From Galaxea fascicularis (lineage: Eukaryota; Cnidaria; Anthozoa; Scleractinia; Euphylliidae): DNA of 64,000 bases. The notes beneath the pieces were generated by a model. The model worked only from the letters and a program-made list of their open reading frames with translations, did not search any database and was not told the DNA's origin. Location of the stretch: contig OX419341.1 in assembly GCA_948470475.1 (NCBI GenBank), positions 4,309,353-4,373,352 of the forward strand, written 5' to 3'. A program made the position numbers and the translations under genes. Every line of letters begins with the position of its first letter. Positions within the stretch are counted from its first letter, which is position 1. Shown here one piece after another: positions 31,262 to 44,100 of this stretch.

Positions 31262-34200
31262 GTTGTTCCGTTTTTCAAGGTGGTTTATGTTTGTTGTTTC
31301 TGTCATGTGAAGTTGCACATTTCCATTATTGTTTTGTAAAGACTAAGCATTCTTGGCATATTCTTAGATACAATGACTTTCCCACATTGACCATATAAAG
31401 GGAAATTTTTAGTAAGAAAGCTTATAATGTGGTGATTAGAAGTATTTGAAATATTGCAAATTGGAAAATCTATGAGGAAGATTCGTTAGTTGAACATTAT
31501 TCATTTTTGCAAAGCAAATCACAAGTTCAGTTTGTTTGCTGGAAAGTAGATTGAATCTCTTGTTAGTGTTTCCAACTGCTAGGGCCCTAAATGAAATGTC
31601 GGAAATCCCAAGTTGATTACTAACTACAATCTTGAACAAAACTGTCGAGAAAATTGAGCTTTAAAGCCTCTTTATGTGAAAACACTAACAACCAAGTTTC
31701 ACCACCCCCCTCCTCCAATTCAATGTTGTTTGTGGCTCCTAAATGTTTCTCTAAGAATTGCGGCTTCCTAAATTCAACACTGAATATGAAGAGGGGGAGG
31801 AGGATGTTACTGTAGTAATACTGTTGAGCCAGAGGTTTGTGAACTATTTTTGGGATGCGATGAGGCCAGTATTCTGAAGAAGTTTTGTCCAAGATTGTAG
31901 ATGATGAATAGAGAAGACTGGAAATTATTTCATTCATTATTGTTTACTGCTCAGAATATTATTCATCATGCCAAACGTCATGTGACAGTCTGAAAACAGT
32001 TTGATGACTTCTTGGTGTTTTCCTTGCCAACTAACCATTTAAAATGCAACAAAGAGTAACAACACTGCAATGCAATCGACTCAATAGCACTGCCAGAGTG
32101 AAAAAATTATTTCTGTGGGAAAATGTCGTAAGGGGGAATGGAAAAGCATGACTCTTGCAAGGAAATCAAGTGGCTCTCCCAGGGGCATATTTAGACAGGG
32201 ATTCCTACCTTCCCTCCCCTCCCATTTGTGTTCATTGCCCAGCTCCAATTCATCTGGTGAGAACTAACAAAAAAATAAAAATACATACTGTTAAAAATAA
32301 TGTTAGCTTGATTTAAAATTTCATGGCATAGGTTTTCAGATTTTTAGGGACTCAGCACCTTTGTAATATTACTCTTAAGCCTGTATCTAAATATAACTTA
32401 ACAAGTTTTAATGACAGTTCCTTACTCAGTTATCAGAATGTTAATCCCAAGGGTACTCCGGTGAACGGGCCTTTGTGTTTGCCACACCTAGTTTATGGAA
32501 TGCTTTCCGAGATATATCAGGGAATCCATTTCTACTGACGTTTTATAGAGGAAGTTGAAGACTCACCTTTTTAAAAAAGTAGTTTGAACCACTGAAAACA
32601 TAAGATTATATTTTTAGCTTAGACTATCTCTTAAATTTAAGCCATTAGTTTTTCATTTCTATACATCATTATTATATTACTCATCATTCTTATTATTTTT
32701 ACTATTATTACTATGGCGCATTTAAATATATTTATATAGATATTTGTGCCTTATAAGTTTTTAATTAAATCTTATGCCTGACCTGGCTGGCAGAACCATA
32801 GCCTTTTCATTAATTTGAGGATTTCACTTGAAGGAAGAGCCATTTTTGCATTGCACAAGCCTAAGTTGGTGATGTAATCTGGCAGATAACATGTTCCATT
32901 TACAGGCTTGGGTTTGCAACAATTTCAACTGGTTTATAACCAATTAAAACCAACAAAGTCAGCTTGGAGGGGGTTTGAAGAATCCAAACCTTCCAAATAA
33001 CCTGAATTATTCACAACCTTTTGATTACAGAAATTACAAAACAGTAAGATTGCATTTCTGTTTAAACTCTTTTTTTCTTTTGGTTTTGCACATTCAAACA
33101 AGAAAATTAAACCACTTTACTGACCCAAAAACAAGAGATAGTTATTAATGATCTATAATGAAGACCCCTTTGTTTTTCATCTTAATTTATGGCTTTGTGG
33201 ACAAAAATAGACGAATCATTATCCCTGATTTGGCAAAATAAACTGAACCAATATTTTGGAAATGATAATATATTGGACAGGGTATGTATGTGGAGCCTCA
33301 AGCTTCTTCCACCCGAATACTTCTTAGTTACAAATCAAGTGCTAAATTCAGTTCATTTAGAACGTAACCAGTGTTCTTCTTGGAACTTCCTGAAGTCTCA
33401 TGTTTCGTCTTTCTTCACAAGCAAACGGGAGACAAAAGACCAATAAAATTCCGCTTCGAAGAAGCGATATCTACTCTTACACTCCAAGAAAGTGAAAGCA
33501 ATCATTTCCTTAGATAATATGATATTCCATTCTTTGGTTATCACATGGTAGTACACCTTTTTCCTGTGAATTTTAAGATCCTTACAAACTAAATTGGAAC
33601 GTGACATACCCCTCTCACAGCTGTCACATGATTGTTACAACCGACCGCTAAGTTACCGAAAATAGCAACAGAGGATTGGAGTAATTTGATCGTGAGGGGC
33701 TTCCACAGAGGCGAAAATTATGTGGTTTCTTTGAAGGTATCATATTTTTAGGACAAGGGCAACCAAGAATATTTTCATAAATAGCAGTCATTCGAAAATG
33801 ATTTCAAAGAACTTTGTATGCTCAGTTAAGCGTCAACGGGCGATTTTCATGGTTCATCGGTGTGTTTCTGTCAAACAAGAAGCAATTTCTTTCACGGCCG
33901 ACAAAACACGAACGCCATTCGAAGTTTACATGCCATAGGCACGACAAAATGTAAGCCCCTGCGAATAGTTAGAGCTTCGACTGCAGTTGTATCCGCAGAT
34001 CTTCTGGTTGACACAATAGACCATCCAAATCGTCGTTAACACATGGCTCAAACTCGGATGACTGCCGAGGAAGCATATAATCTGCCAATGAATAATTCAA
34101 CAGGAACACATCTAAACAAACAGCGATTCATCTCGATCTCACAAATTCGCCTAAAGGAACTTACATCGGGGCTATCCGTCGCCATATTATGAGAGATATG

Positions 34201-34301
34201 CATGTGATATTGTTAGAGCATCCAGTATTGGTTATCCCCACACAGTAAAGTCAGGAAAACAACCACCATAGTTTTGAATGCTTCAATGTTATACTCTCCA
34301 A
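31262..34301. other. Intergenic region with a LINE scrap
   Basis: No convincing gene. Apart from the LINE remnant near 32,440-32,800 this is AT-rich unique-looking sequence on both strands. Confidence 0.5.
32440..32800 (+). mobile_element. Degenerate 3' end of a CR1/L2-like LINE
   Basis: A frame reads FVFATPSLWNAFRDIS, then FLLTFYRGS, a stop, and RLTFLKK. This matches the typical C-terminal signature of CR1/L2-type reverse transcriptases (APxLWNSLP...FKxxLKTxLF). Stops and frame damage show it is dead. An AT-rich tail follows. Confidence 0.5.
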
Positions 34302-34307
34302 TTTATT
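34302..34307 (-). terminator. BTG poly(A) signal AATAAA
   Basis: AATAAA on the minus strand about 250 bp past the BTG stop codon. Confidence 0.5.
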
Positions 34308-34558
34308 ATCCGCTGTGAACAGCAAAACCTGTACAGACTTTACAAAATTCTATACAGTTAAAAATACAGGTTTGTAGCTCTTATTTTACAAAAGTTTCCC
34401 AGCCAACGAAATTAACAATAACGCCGAGCTCTTTTTTACACTATAACAACTACGGTGAGATGAATGTTCGATACAACGTGAAATTTACATATCTTTGGAA
34501 TACCTGAAAATTTCTACATGAACACATTTCGCTTTAAAACTTCATCTCTTCTGAAACC

Positions 34559-35050
34559 CTAACATGGAATACAAGAGGAAACGGGGAAACTAACCACATC
34601 TTTTGAACAATTCAGGAGATTCATACTGCTTCTGTTTCTTGATTCTTGATTTCTTGAATTCAGCGCCTCTTTCGACGGCTTGTTTGTCGTGTTTTCGCTA
34701 GACTCCTCTAGATCCAAATCACAAATGGATCCATTCTCCCCGATGCGAAACGCAACGGACTTCGGATCGATCCAAAGCGTCAACTCCTCGGGAAGGGGTA
34801 GATCTCTGTTCGGAAGACCACTTGCTCGGGCTGCTTCAGCAATTACTGGATCCAGAGAATGGTTGATTCTGATGCAGCGAAATCCGCTACCTAACAAAGG
34901 ATTCTGTGGATGCCAGTGGTGTTTGTATCTCGCGCACAAAATCTCCCTCATCTTCTTGTGAAACGTATCTAGTTGTTTCTCTGAGAGTTTCCCACTTCCT
35001 CTTAACATTTTTGTCACAAATCTGCATGCCATATCCACTTCAGCCTTCAT
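34559..35050 (-). CDS. BTG1/BTG2-type antiproliferative protein
   Basis: A single uninterrupted frame of 163 aa begins MKAEVDMACRFVTKMLRGSG. It contains the BTG/Tob landmarks: KHHWHPQNPLLGSGFRCIRI (box A) and ELTLWIDPKSVAFRIGENGS (box B). Length and the short divergent C-terminus fit BTG1/BTG2 (about 158-171 aa) rather than the longer Tob proteins. The family binds CAF1/CNOT7-type deadenylases and restrains cell proliferation (known for the family). Vertebrate BTG1/2 genes have one intron, whereas here the whole protein lies in one exon. The upstream TATA and CRE motifs suit an inducible immediate-early gene. I do not assign BTG1 or BTG2 because cnidarian orthology is unclear. Confidence 0.93.
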   Translation of the reverse strand: MKAEVDMACRFVTKMLRGSGKLSEKQLDTFHKKMREILCARYKHHWHPQNPLLGSGFRCIRINHSLDPVIAEAARASGLPNRDLPLPEELTLWIDPKSVAFRIGENGSICDLDLEESSENTTNKPSKEALNSRNQESRNRSSMNLLNCSKDVVSFPVSSCIPC

Positions 35051-35152
35051 CTTTCTACGACTCCGACTTTCAAAACTGAATGTTTACCCTTCAAAGAACA
35101 CAGTTTCTGTTTCGCTTTCCGTGGCGTGGTATTGTTCGAATCAGCGCGTTTC

Positions 35153-35160
35153 TTTTTATA
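35153..35160 (-). promoter_or_regulatory. TATA box of the BTG gene
   Basis: TATAAAAA on the minus strand lies 103 bp upstream of the BTG start codon. A start site 25-30 bp downstream would leave a 5' UTR of about 75 bp. Confidence 0.6.
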
Positions 35161-35338
35161 AACTTCTTGTTTGTTCCCCAGCTCGCCCCAATAAACTATC
35201 AACTGCTTGCCAGAATTGCTCCTTCTCCTTCGCCTTCCCAATCGCGGAAAAAGCGAATAGCTATCTCTACCTTCTTACAAGTTTCCTCACATCTAAACTT
35301 GCGGAAATGGTAGTTTGTGTTGGTAAAAAAACAGAGAA

Positions 35339-35346
35339 TGACGTCA
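35339..35346. promoter_or_regulatory. CRE motif upstream of BTG
   Basis: A perfect palindromic TGACGTCA is followed directly by a CGTCA half-site, about 180 bp upstream of the TATA box. A CCAAT sequence follows within 15 bp. This is a candidate CREB/ATF binding site. Confidence 0.5.
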
Positions 35347-37041
35347 CGTCAGCGCCCAATCACGAGCAGAGAAGTTACAAAAGCCTATCTGAGGTTGCTA
35401 AGCACAGACTGGATTTTGAATAGCCTTTTGTTTGACGACAAGAGGCTCCGCCGTCGATAGGTTTACTCGCACAAACGCGAAAATAATTTGGCATTCTTTG
35501 GCAAACTGGTATGTCTCGTGGCAATAATGACGAGGATTTGTGTGCGATTTGTACTGTTTTGCCTTATGACTCAGTGTATCGCGTTTAACGTAGAAAGAAA
35601 TGGGATCGTGTGATTAAGACGTGATCAAGCGTGTTATGTTAGAAAAGCATTCAAATGCGCGCGTGACGTAGAAACAAGAAGATAAAGGCAACGCCATATT
35701 GTTCTATTGTCTGTATTTCTTCATATGACTCTCAACAGGTTAAGTCCTCAACTTTCACTTTTTGCCTCCAATGGAACTAGTACTGGAGCAAATGCACTGT
35801 GAAAGCTCTCGATTTTAAAAGTTTTATCATTTCCACGAGCTAAGGGACTCAAGAAAGGAAATACCGCATTTGTTGAATTATTTATCGCGTATCCGTTTTG
35901 ACCATTCTCGCTTGATTGCACCCTCTCAAATCATGAAATGGTCCACGATTTTTGTGTTCAAGCGTCAAACTCTGTAAACAAATTGCCAACAAAAACGGGT
36001 GGATTAATTTAAGGTTTTTGTTTCGTCCAACAAAAACACATCCTTTGACATCAAAGACAGTTTTGGAAGGGCAGTCTCGATAGTTGCAATATTGATTTCA
36101 AAGAGGATGAAAACAGGTTTTTTACCAGCAGTTTCAATTTCCCGTCACAAGTCATGCTTGGATGGGATTATTTAAAAATATTGTGATGATAGCGTCGTTT
36201 TCGTGCGGCCATTATCATGTAAACAGTCCATAAAGGTAAATCAAATATCAAGGCAATTGGACCACATGGGAGCGTTGAACATGTACATTTCCGAAAATAT
36301 GACTTTTTGTTTTATTTCATACAACATGACTGTTTTTGCAGTGGGGCGATCGTAACATAAAACCTAAAAGATGTCAGAGATGACTGACAACAGGCAAATG
36401 TAATTTCTCATTGCATTTTGACTGAATGACGTGAAATAAATTTTAAAGTGTTACAAAGAACGTTAATTATTTTGCGCACGTACAACATGGGTGCTCAGTG
36501 GGTGATTGTACATATTGCTTTTCACAGCTGGACTCACGAAAATTTGTACAGCATGTTTTGGCGTGGAATAGCACGTAATAATTCTCACAAAAGCAGTAAT
36601 TTGTCGAGAACTCTAAGCCCTGAAGATCTTTTTTAATCGCGAAAAAAAATTCGGAGCGGAAAATTCAAACGTAAAAGTAAACAAGGTGCAATATAATTCA
36701 TTACTGATGTTTCCCTCGTGTTATTGTAAAACTGTATAAATTTATATGAATTTATAATAATTTCGCACTGTATTAAATTGTGCACGTGGTGAGAATTTCA
36801 CTGAGCGCAACAGATGATAAAACAGAACAAAAGAATCAGTTTTCATTCAAAAACTCCGCTTTGAATAGTCTGTAATCATTGTTGCATTTACAACAGAAAA
36901 GTGATAAAGGCAGATCCAGGGTAACTCGAATTAATACAGGAACTGTTTTTAAGAACGTTTGCTGAGCAAAGAAATCACCATTTAGAAGCCTTTTATTGAT
37001 CGGTTGTAAAAATCAGCCGAAAACTGAATAATTTAGCCATT

Positions 37042-37200
37042 GATTAAAAATTTTGTGCGTATACAATAAAACAACTGCAACAATAAATCCCAGTTGCGTC
37101 TGAAACGGGTCAGTTTTGGGGATTAAAAATTTTGTGCGTATACAATAAAACAACTGCAACAATAAATCCCAATTGCGTCTGAAACGGGTCAGTTTTGGGG
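37042..37200. repeat. Two-copy tandem repeat, 79 bp unit
   Basis: The unit beginning GATTAAAAATTTTGTGCG and ending GGGTCAGTTTTGGG occurs twice in succession with a single base difference (CCCAG versus CCCAA). Confidence 0.93.
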
Positions 37201-37379
37201 GCCTTTCTTTTATAGTTAGTTGTTTTTGTTGTTGTTACTGATTAACTGACATATGGTATAGGATTTAACAGTCCATTAGTAGCCTGGGGTACAAGCCATA
37301 AGATGAGAATTAATAAAATAAAGCAACCAGAGGATTAACGGGGTGGTCGCATGGCGGGGTGCCACTGTAATATTATACA

Positions 37380-37566
37380 AGTGAATGATGCAAGAAATCT
37401 ATGTGAACTGCAGATATGAAATCAAATGAAGAATGATCGTCGCAGTTATGATCGCAATTTTTGCAATTGCGTAAAGAAGCCCCGTTGAAGTCCTGAATTT
37501 TTTTCAGGCTTCTTTACGCAATTGCAAAAATTGCGATCAAAACTGCAACGATCATTCTTCATTTGA
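37380..37566. mobile_element. Fold-back copy of the tRNA-derived SINE, with 12 bp target duplication
   Basis: The arms (left beginning ATCAAATGAAGAATGATCG, right ending CGATCATTCTTCATTTGAT) pair over about 60 bp, and both contain TTGCAATTGCGTAAAGAAGC or its complement. Between them lies CCCCGTTGAAGTCCTGAA, identical to the tRNA 3' end of the element at 8,748-8,820. TAATATTATACA flanks both sides (37,368-37,379; 37,567-37,578), a duplication length typical of retroposition. Confidence 0.8.
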
Positions 37567-38158
37567 TAATATTATACAGTTGAACCGTCCGTAAACGACG
37601 GTGGTCGCTTACGTAAGGTGGTCGCTCACGAGAGTTCAAGAGTCAGTGGGTCTATACTCAGGTTCATTAGCTTGAAGCAATAGTGAAAATTTACTAAAGC
37701 CGTACTCTGAATTCTCTGAAACAACAAGACATTGATAACTTCGCCGAACTTTGAATCAAAGACCAAGAGCCTTTGATGTGACTTGGACAAAAAGAGAACT
37801 CGTTGCCGGCAGTATGCTTTAAACTGTATCATTTACAAGTGATCTACATCTCGTTTCGATTTCATGCACGTTTGTGGGCTGTTGATCTGTAGAGCTGTCT
37901 CGACAATTCTTAATTAGTTAATTCAAATTGCAGGGAAGCACTTTTTTATTTATACACCAAGAGCCCGTTTAACACGAAGATGATATCTCGGAAGGCAAGA
38001 AACTAACAAAAGTTATGGCTGTTTGCAAGACACAATGCCAATACTTGAAAACTTTAGCCTAAATTTTCCAAAACAAAAAGTCAGCCCAATAACTTTTTCG
38101 AAGTTGTCCGTGGCCATATACAGCCACGTAATGCACCTATCAATGTTAAGCTGCAGGA

Positions 38159-38177
38159 GGGGGGGGGGGGGGGGGGG
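38159..38177 (+). repeat. Poly(G) run of 19
   Basis: Nineteen consecutive G residues in intergenic DNA. Such runs are often assembly- or polymerase-sensitive. Confidence 0.95.
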
Positions 38178-41100
38178 AGAGAAAGGCCGGGCATAGGCGG
38201 GATACTTGACGTAAGAAGTCTGCCCGTGGCAGGGGCTTTTGAACATTGCAGCCTGTGGGTCTGGACATTTGACTTAAACCGTTAGTGGGAATTTGTACTC
38301 TTTTGATCAATGATAGCATTCCAAGAGTTGGGTATTTGAACAGATAAAATGAAGCGAGGTCAAATCCTCACTACGGCTTAACATTGATAGGTGATTAACA
38401 AGAGCTGCGTGCGAAAACTGGTTCTGTTGCTGCACATTTAGCACATTTGGCAACAAAAGCCTCTTTTTTTGTCGGCAATAGAAAGTAAACGTACCGTCGA
38501 TTATAAGGTGCTAGGACGCTTCTGGTACGACCATATATTAAATTGATAGAGGCAAGCACATATTTTAATCCACATGACTATATATTTTTCGTTTTGTAAC
38601 AGATTCAATCTGCTTGAGTTTAATATCAGGTGTACGTGCGTCTTTACCTGGAAAATATCCTGTTTGTAACTACGTGGCCAAGACAGCGAAAAATTAATGT
38701 AATGGCTAACAGTTTTTGCATCGCTGGAGAAATAGGATTAAGTGATAAGTGGTCGCAAAAAGGAGGTTTTAAAACAATCAGAAATTTTAAACCGATAGCT
38801 CTAAAAGTGATTGCGGTCACTTTTTGTGAGAGTTGGTTGCTTACGAAGAGGTCCATATCACAATGATTTGACTGAAAAAAAAAATTGGAATTTTCGAAAA
38901 GTGGTCGATCGAGGTGGTCGCAGGGAGTTCCACTTTGTTACAATTCGAACGACATACAATTTACAAATTTTTCAATTTTCTGACTCGACAAGGCAAACCG
39001 ATTGTAATCAATATAACAACTGGAAAAAATCTGAACCGCTAACTGATAAACTAAAAGGAAATTATGCACACAACTGGAAGCTTACTAAAAGAAAACTATA
39101 ATTAAATGGTTTTCTAGCGAAATTAACAAAAAAGCCATTTTTTCTCCACAAAAGCATTAGTTTCTAATGGTTTTCACAGCCAATTTATTACGTCTCTTTC
39201 ATAAATTGAGTCTTTAGGCACCATATTTCATGTGTTAAATTTATATCAAGGAGCATATGCTGTAAGTCTCATTAAGGGCAGTTTTCGACGTTCATTCAAA
39301 GTGCAGCCAATTAGGGAAATTCGTCGGGAAAAAGGAATATTAAAGTAACTTCCGATAAGTCTGGCGGCTACGTTTAGTCAATTGTTATTTGGTTGGAAGC
39401 CAAAAACATCGCGCTGTACCGAATTGCAAACTTCCTTCCGTAACCCAGATCAAGCGTTCTTATGGTCTGTTCACAATTTATTTAGAAGCTTCTAAGCTGA
39501 AATACTTCACCAAGAATTTTCATCCAGCGTTTGATACTATCACTGTATTTCATTAAAGGACCACTTTTAGTTGGCAGGCTAAAAGTGGCTAATCACCCTA
39601 GTACTCTAATAGTATGTTGAAGAGTTTTAAGCCTGTTAAATTGTTACACTTGTCGTAATTTGGGTGTTCGTCCGACTGAATTTACACCCAACTGCGGTTA
39701 CAAATTGGCGAAAAATGAACCCCGACAATAAAAATTGCATTAACTACCTCAAAAGCAACCCTGCTATTCATTTCAACCTTTTGTTTATATCACTAATACT
39801 GTTTTGTTTCCGTTTGAATCGTAAGGTCGAATTAATTGCGTGGCGTAGTATGTTACATGCCAGCCAAAACGGCGCCAATCAGATCAGTTATCAAAGCATC
39901 AAGAGATTTACTTACGAGTAAAAATCTTGGAAATTTTCCCAAAATCCAAATACGTTAACACTACAAATGTCACAGAAAAGTACTTTTGTAAAGCTATTAT
40001 CAGATTTTAGGACTCTTGCTGTAGATTTGAAATCATCCACAGACGCAAAGTTGGAACTGTAGAACGTGGTCCGGTGATTGAGTCTGCCAATCTGCGGACC
40101 TATATTTGGGCTTAAAGCTTGTGGATATGGGAAAAATACAGAAGTGCCAATACTTTAAAGGACAGGGCTAACATTAAGTCGACATGAATATATCCCGCTA
40201 AACGCATTCAGATCAATCCAAGCGGCAAAACTCAGCTGTTGTGGAAAAACGCACGTTAAAGAACACAATTAAAGCGCGCGTTTTTGCAGTTTCCTTGAAA
40301 TACGGTTGGTTATGGAGAACTGGCACGACTTTTGTGAAACGCAGCTAAACTGAAATAATTAACCACATTTTAGTTTCTAGCTGATGAGTTACGTAAAGTT
40401 AGTCTTCCTCCCCTCTCTTCAATTCTTTATTCCCTGAGACAACCCTTAATTTCCTGCAATAAAATGTGCTTATAACTCAGTTTAAAGTTTATAATTCACT
40501 ACGCGTGGGAAGCTAAAGAAAAGTAGAGTTTTACGTCTTTTGCGTAGACTGTATAAACCTTCCGACAAGTAAGCAGTGATTTTAGATGTTTGTCACGGTG
40601 TTCACGAGTTTGCATGTTTTCGAAACAAAATTTTTATCAAATGTTTGTCACGTTTAACTCAGTCGCTGCAACTATTTGCTGGCTAGGGGGTTATCCGCAC
40701 AAGGCAACATTTTATTTTATTTAAAAAATTGCGAATTACAAGTGCCGACCTGTTTTCATTATCCACTTAATCTTTAAAGCAGCCCTCGTCAAACGTCAGA
40801 AAGCAATCTAAAGTCAATCAATGAATTTTAAGGGTGATGGGTTTTCGGTTTCTGAATAAAATAACTACTTTAATTCTTTTGTTTGGCGGATACGTTTGCC
40901 AAGCTAAAGATTAGGAAGTGACAAATTGCTGTTCTAGTGCGGAAGGACCGTAAGGCATTTGTGAAACCCATATCTGGGTCAAAGTTTGAGAACCAAGTAC
41001 AATGATCGCTGCAAACAAGAAACGTCTCTATGGCAACAAATTCAAGAGCCCGCCAGGGCTGTACTCAGACACATTGAGGCAAGCAAGAAAAACATTGTGT

Positions 41101-44100
41101 ATGTTGTATAAGCACGTTTTCCTAATGAAATCATTTCTTGTTAATGCATTCAAATATGACCGACGACTTAATTATAAATATCTGGCGAGTTACTGTTCAA
41201 AATGGGCATGCATGAGAATCATAATTATTTTTGTAAATAAGCTGTTGATGTCCAATTGAGCTTAAATCGGTTTGTTTCAACAATGGCCTCAGAGGTTTTG
41301 CTACATTATTTCATGTAAGAGCTCCTGACTTTTTCCATGTGAGTTCACTTTATCATCTGGTAATACAAAATGCTCTTTGAGTCTATTTTAAGGTTAAATC
41401 GAAAAGACAGCTGAACAATATTGTTGGGTTTTTTTTTTTTTAGATCACGTCATTATCCTCGTGGATATCAATGTTGATAAGAGAGAGGCTTGGTAATACC
41501 TGCCTTTTGATTAAAACTTAGCCACTCTATCTGACTTTGTGGCCCAACCCCACTCCATACCCACACGACCCTTCCCCACCCAAAACATGAACGGCAATAC
41601 AGTGGAACCCATGAGGAACATCTCAACCTAACACATATTTATTTTGTTTTAATTCCCAGATAGGTTGGTGGTTTTTCAAGGGCATAGTTTCCAAAACTAG
41701 CCCAGCCCAGCCCATTCCAGTATGAGTCTTCAGCTTAAAATATAAGTCGAGGAAATTTGTAATCAGGAACGGACTCCTATTTCTTCTCGTTTCCGATGAA
41801 AGCCTTCCCAAAATACTACCAAGCCACCGACTTCGCGAGACGAGAGAAATTCGTCTCAAGTACTCAAGAAAATTTAGACTGTTTCTTGACTGCGAGCATT
41901 CTCTTCTTTGTCCTAATTTTGCACGCTCTGTTATCTCACTCAAAACAATAGGACAGCCAGTGCTCGCAATGTAAATAGTCGTGTTCCCCTGACGCAAAAA
42001 AACTAGCCGAGACTGTTTGTTATAGTCTTAGTTTTGTTTCTCTGTACGAAACAGCTTTTCACACCCGGACCGAATGTTCCAGTCTTTCCACAGAAGTTCA
42101 CTCCAGCCAAATGCGTCACTAAAGCCATATGCGCGTGGCACACAATCGGAAACGTTTACGAACAGTAGATGGAGATGTTTCCTCGATGCTCGCAACTAAA
42201 AACGTATCAGATAGAAAATGTTCTACCTTAACGTCACGTTTGCGACGATCCACAATACAATCGCGTGGAAATAAATAATATGCAAATACTATCGCAACCT
42301 GTTTGCGACTAACTGGCGGCGACTTTCAAAGTAAACAGCAAGTTTTGACGAATCAGAAGTTATATTTGTCCATTGTAAGCAACCATATCTTGGTGCGTAT
42401 ATCACTTACGCAGATAGAAAACAATCGAAAACAGCAAGTCAGTGTTTTGCGATTGAGCCATCACAAATTAATCCTTTGCGACTTTTTGGCGCGTACGGAA
42501 ACAAGGCTTTAAATGCTTGTAATAACAATCCGTGATAATCTCTGTTGATTAGAGTATTTCTTACGTCTCTAGCCTGGTGAAAACCATGATACTGAACAAA
42601 AGATATTTGATGAGAAATATCAAGTGCACGCTTTCAGCTAACCTTTCAACATCAGATATTGACGCAAAGTCAGGCATACTTTTATACGTCTGAGAGGTTC
42701 TTGGACATGGGGCTGTTAAACTTCGTTCTTCTCAATTAAAAATAGTTCTCAACAGAAGTCAATGCGTTCACTTCTGTCAAATCGTTCTGATACCGCGTGT
42801 TTCTGCAAAAAGAAGTCCTCTGTAGTGCCAGTTTCGTACCTGCTCATTTCTGACTATTTCTGTCACAAAACCAAATTGTAATAGTTGTTATTTATGTCAG
42901 AGCTGGGTACCATGATTTCAACTAAAATGCGTCAAACAAATTGATATCTGTAAAATGTTCCTTCAAGAGCATGATATCGTCTTCTTAGGCGTCTTTAGTA
43001 ATTGCGAAACGGAGAGGACCAAACATCAAATATTGAATTAGCAGTTTAAACTTCTCACTAATTCTCCGCGCCTTAACTACTGGGGTTTCAATAATAGATG
43101 CAAAGTGTCACAGAACAACTATTTCAAGCTTGAAATTTCATGCAGTCCTTGCACTGCCTTAATTTTAGATGATAGCAAAATCACATAAATGTGATAAATA
43201 ATCGCCAAAAACGTTTTAGTCTAAGCAGATTATCTTGTTACGCACATGTTCATCTAAATTAAATTTTTGTCGGAAAGAAGGTCATGAAAAACACGTGTGC
43301 TTCAAAATACATTTCCTTCTTGTTTTGTTTCTAAGTTTCTTAAGGGGCCCTCGACCATTTTGTAAGCGTGATGTAAAAGCCATCGTCGTTTGCCATAAAA
43401 CGATGACTTTTAGCGTGAACTTAATGTTGCCATTTTCATTAAAAGCCCTTTGCAAGGACTCGCTGTTTTATTTACATTCAACAAGGTTTTGTGTTTAACT
43501 TTGGATTAACCGCGTTAAGTGCACGGCCGAACCGTCTTTGTTCACTTTTCTACCACTCCTTGCCAAAACGCAACTGTTTTGTTTAGCGATTTGATTGGCA
43601 ATGAAAACAATTGATCAATTTACTATGACAATTTATGTTCCATGCATCTGCCCTTCTCTTGATTTGTTCCTGACAGTCAACCCTTCTTTTCAATCAATTT
43701 CCAACGTTCTGTAAATTACCTGTAAATAATAGAGCTTTTATATTTGCATACACAGGTTTTGCCTCAATCTCATAAACGATGAAAGGAAATTGAAGCGACA
43801 TTAACAGTAAGTTTTACTCTCAGTCCACGCGTATCAGTTGTTCAAGAAAATCTTTCGTTCCCTCGAAAATGTTGGGTGCTTATTTCAGTGTACAGTATCA
43901 GATTACGTAAGATGCTCTGAATAAAATACCAAACAGGTTCTTTTTGGTTTGAAATATCATCCTTTCGCTTTGGAAGACACCTGTCTCCAGCTTGGTGGAA
44001 CAAAACACCTCAAACAAAACATGACCCCTATGTGCATGTAACTTGTCTTAAAATTGCCTTAAGGCGCAAAAAATCAAAACATTTTTGACATTTCTAATCG

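Noticed and set aside
41623..41997. 124-codon minus-strand frame
   Set aside because: No motif, no flanking splice-compatible exons, and composition like surrounding intergenic DNA.
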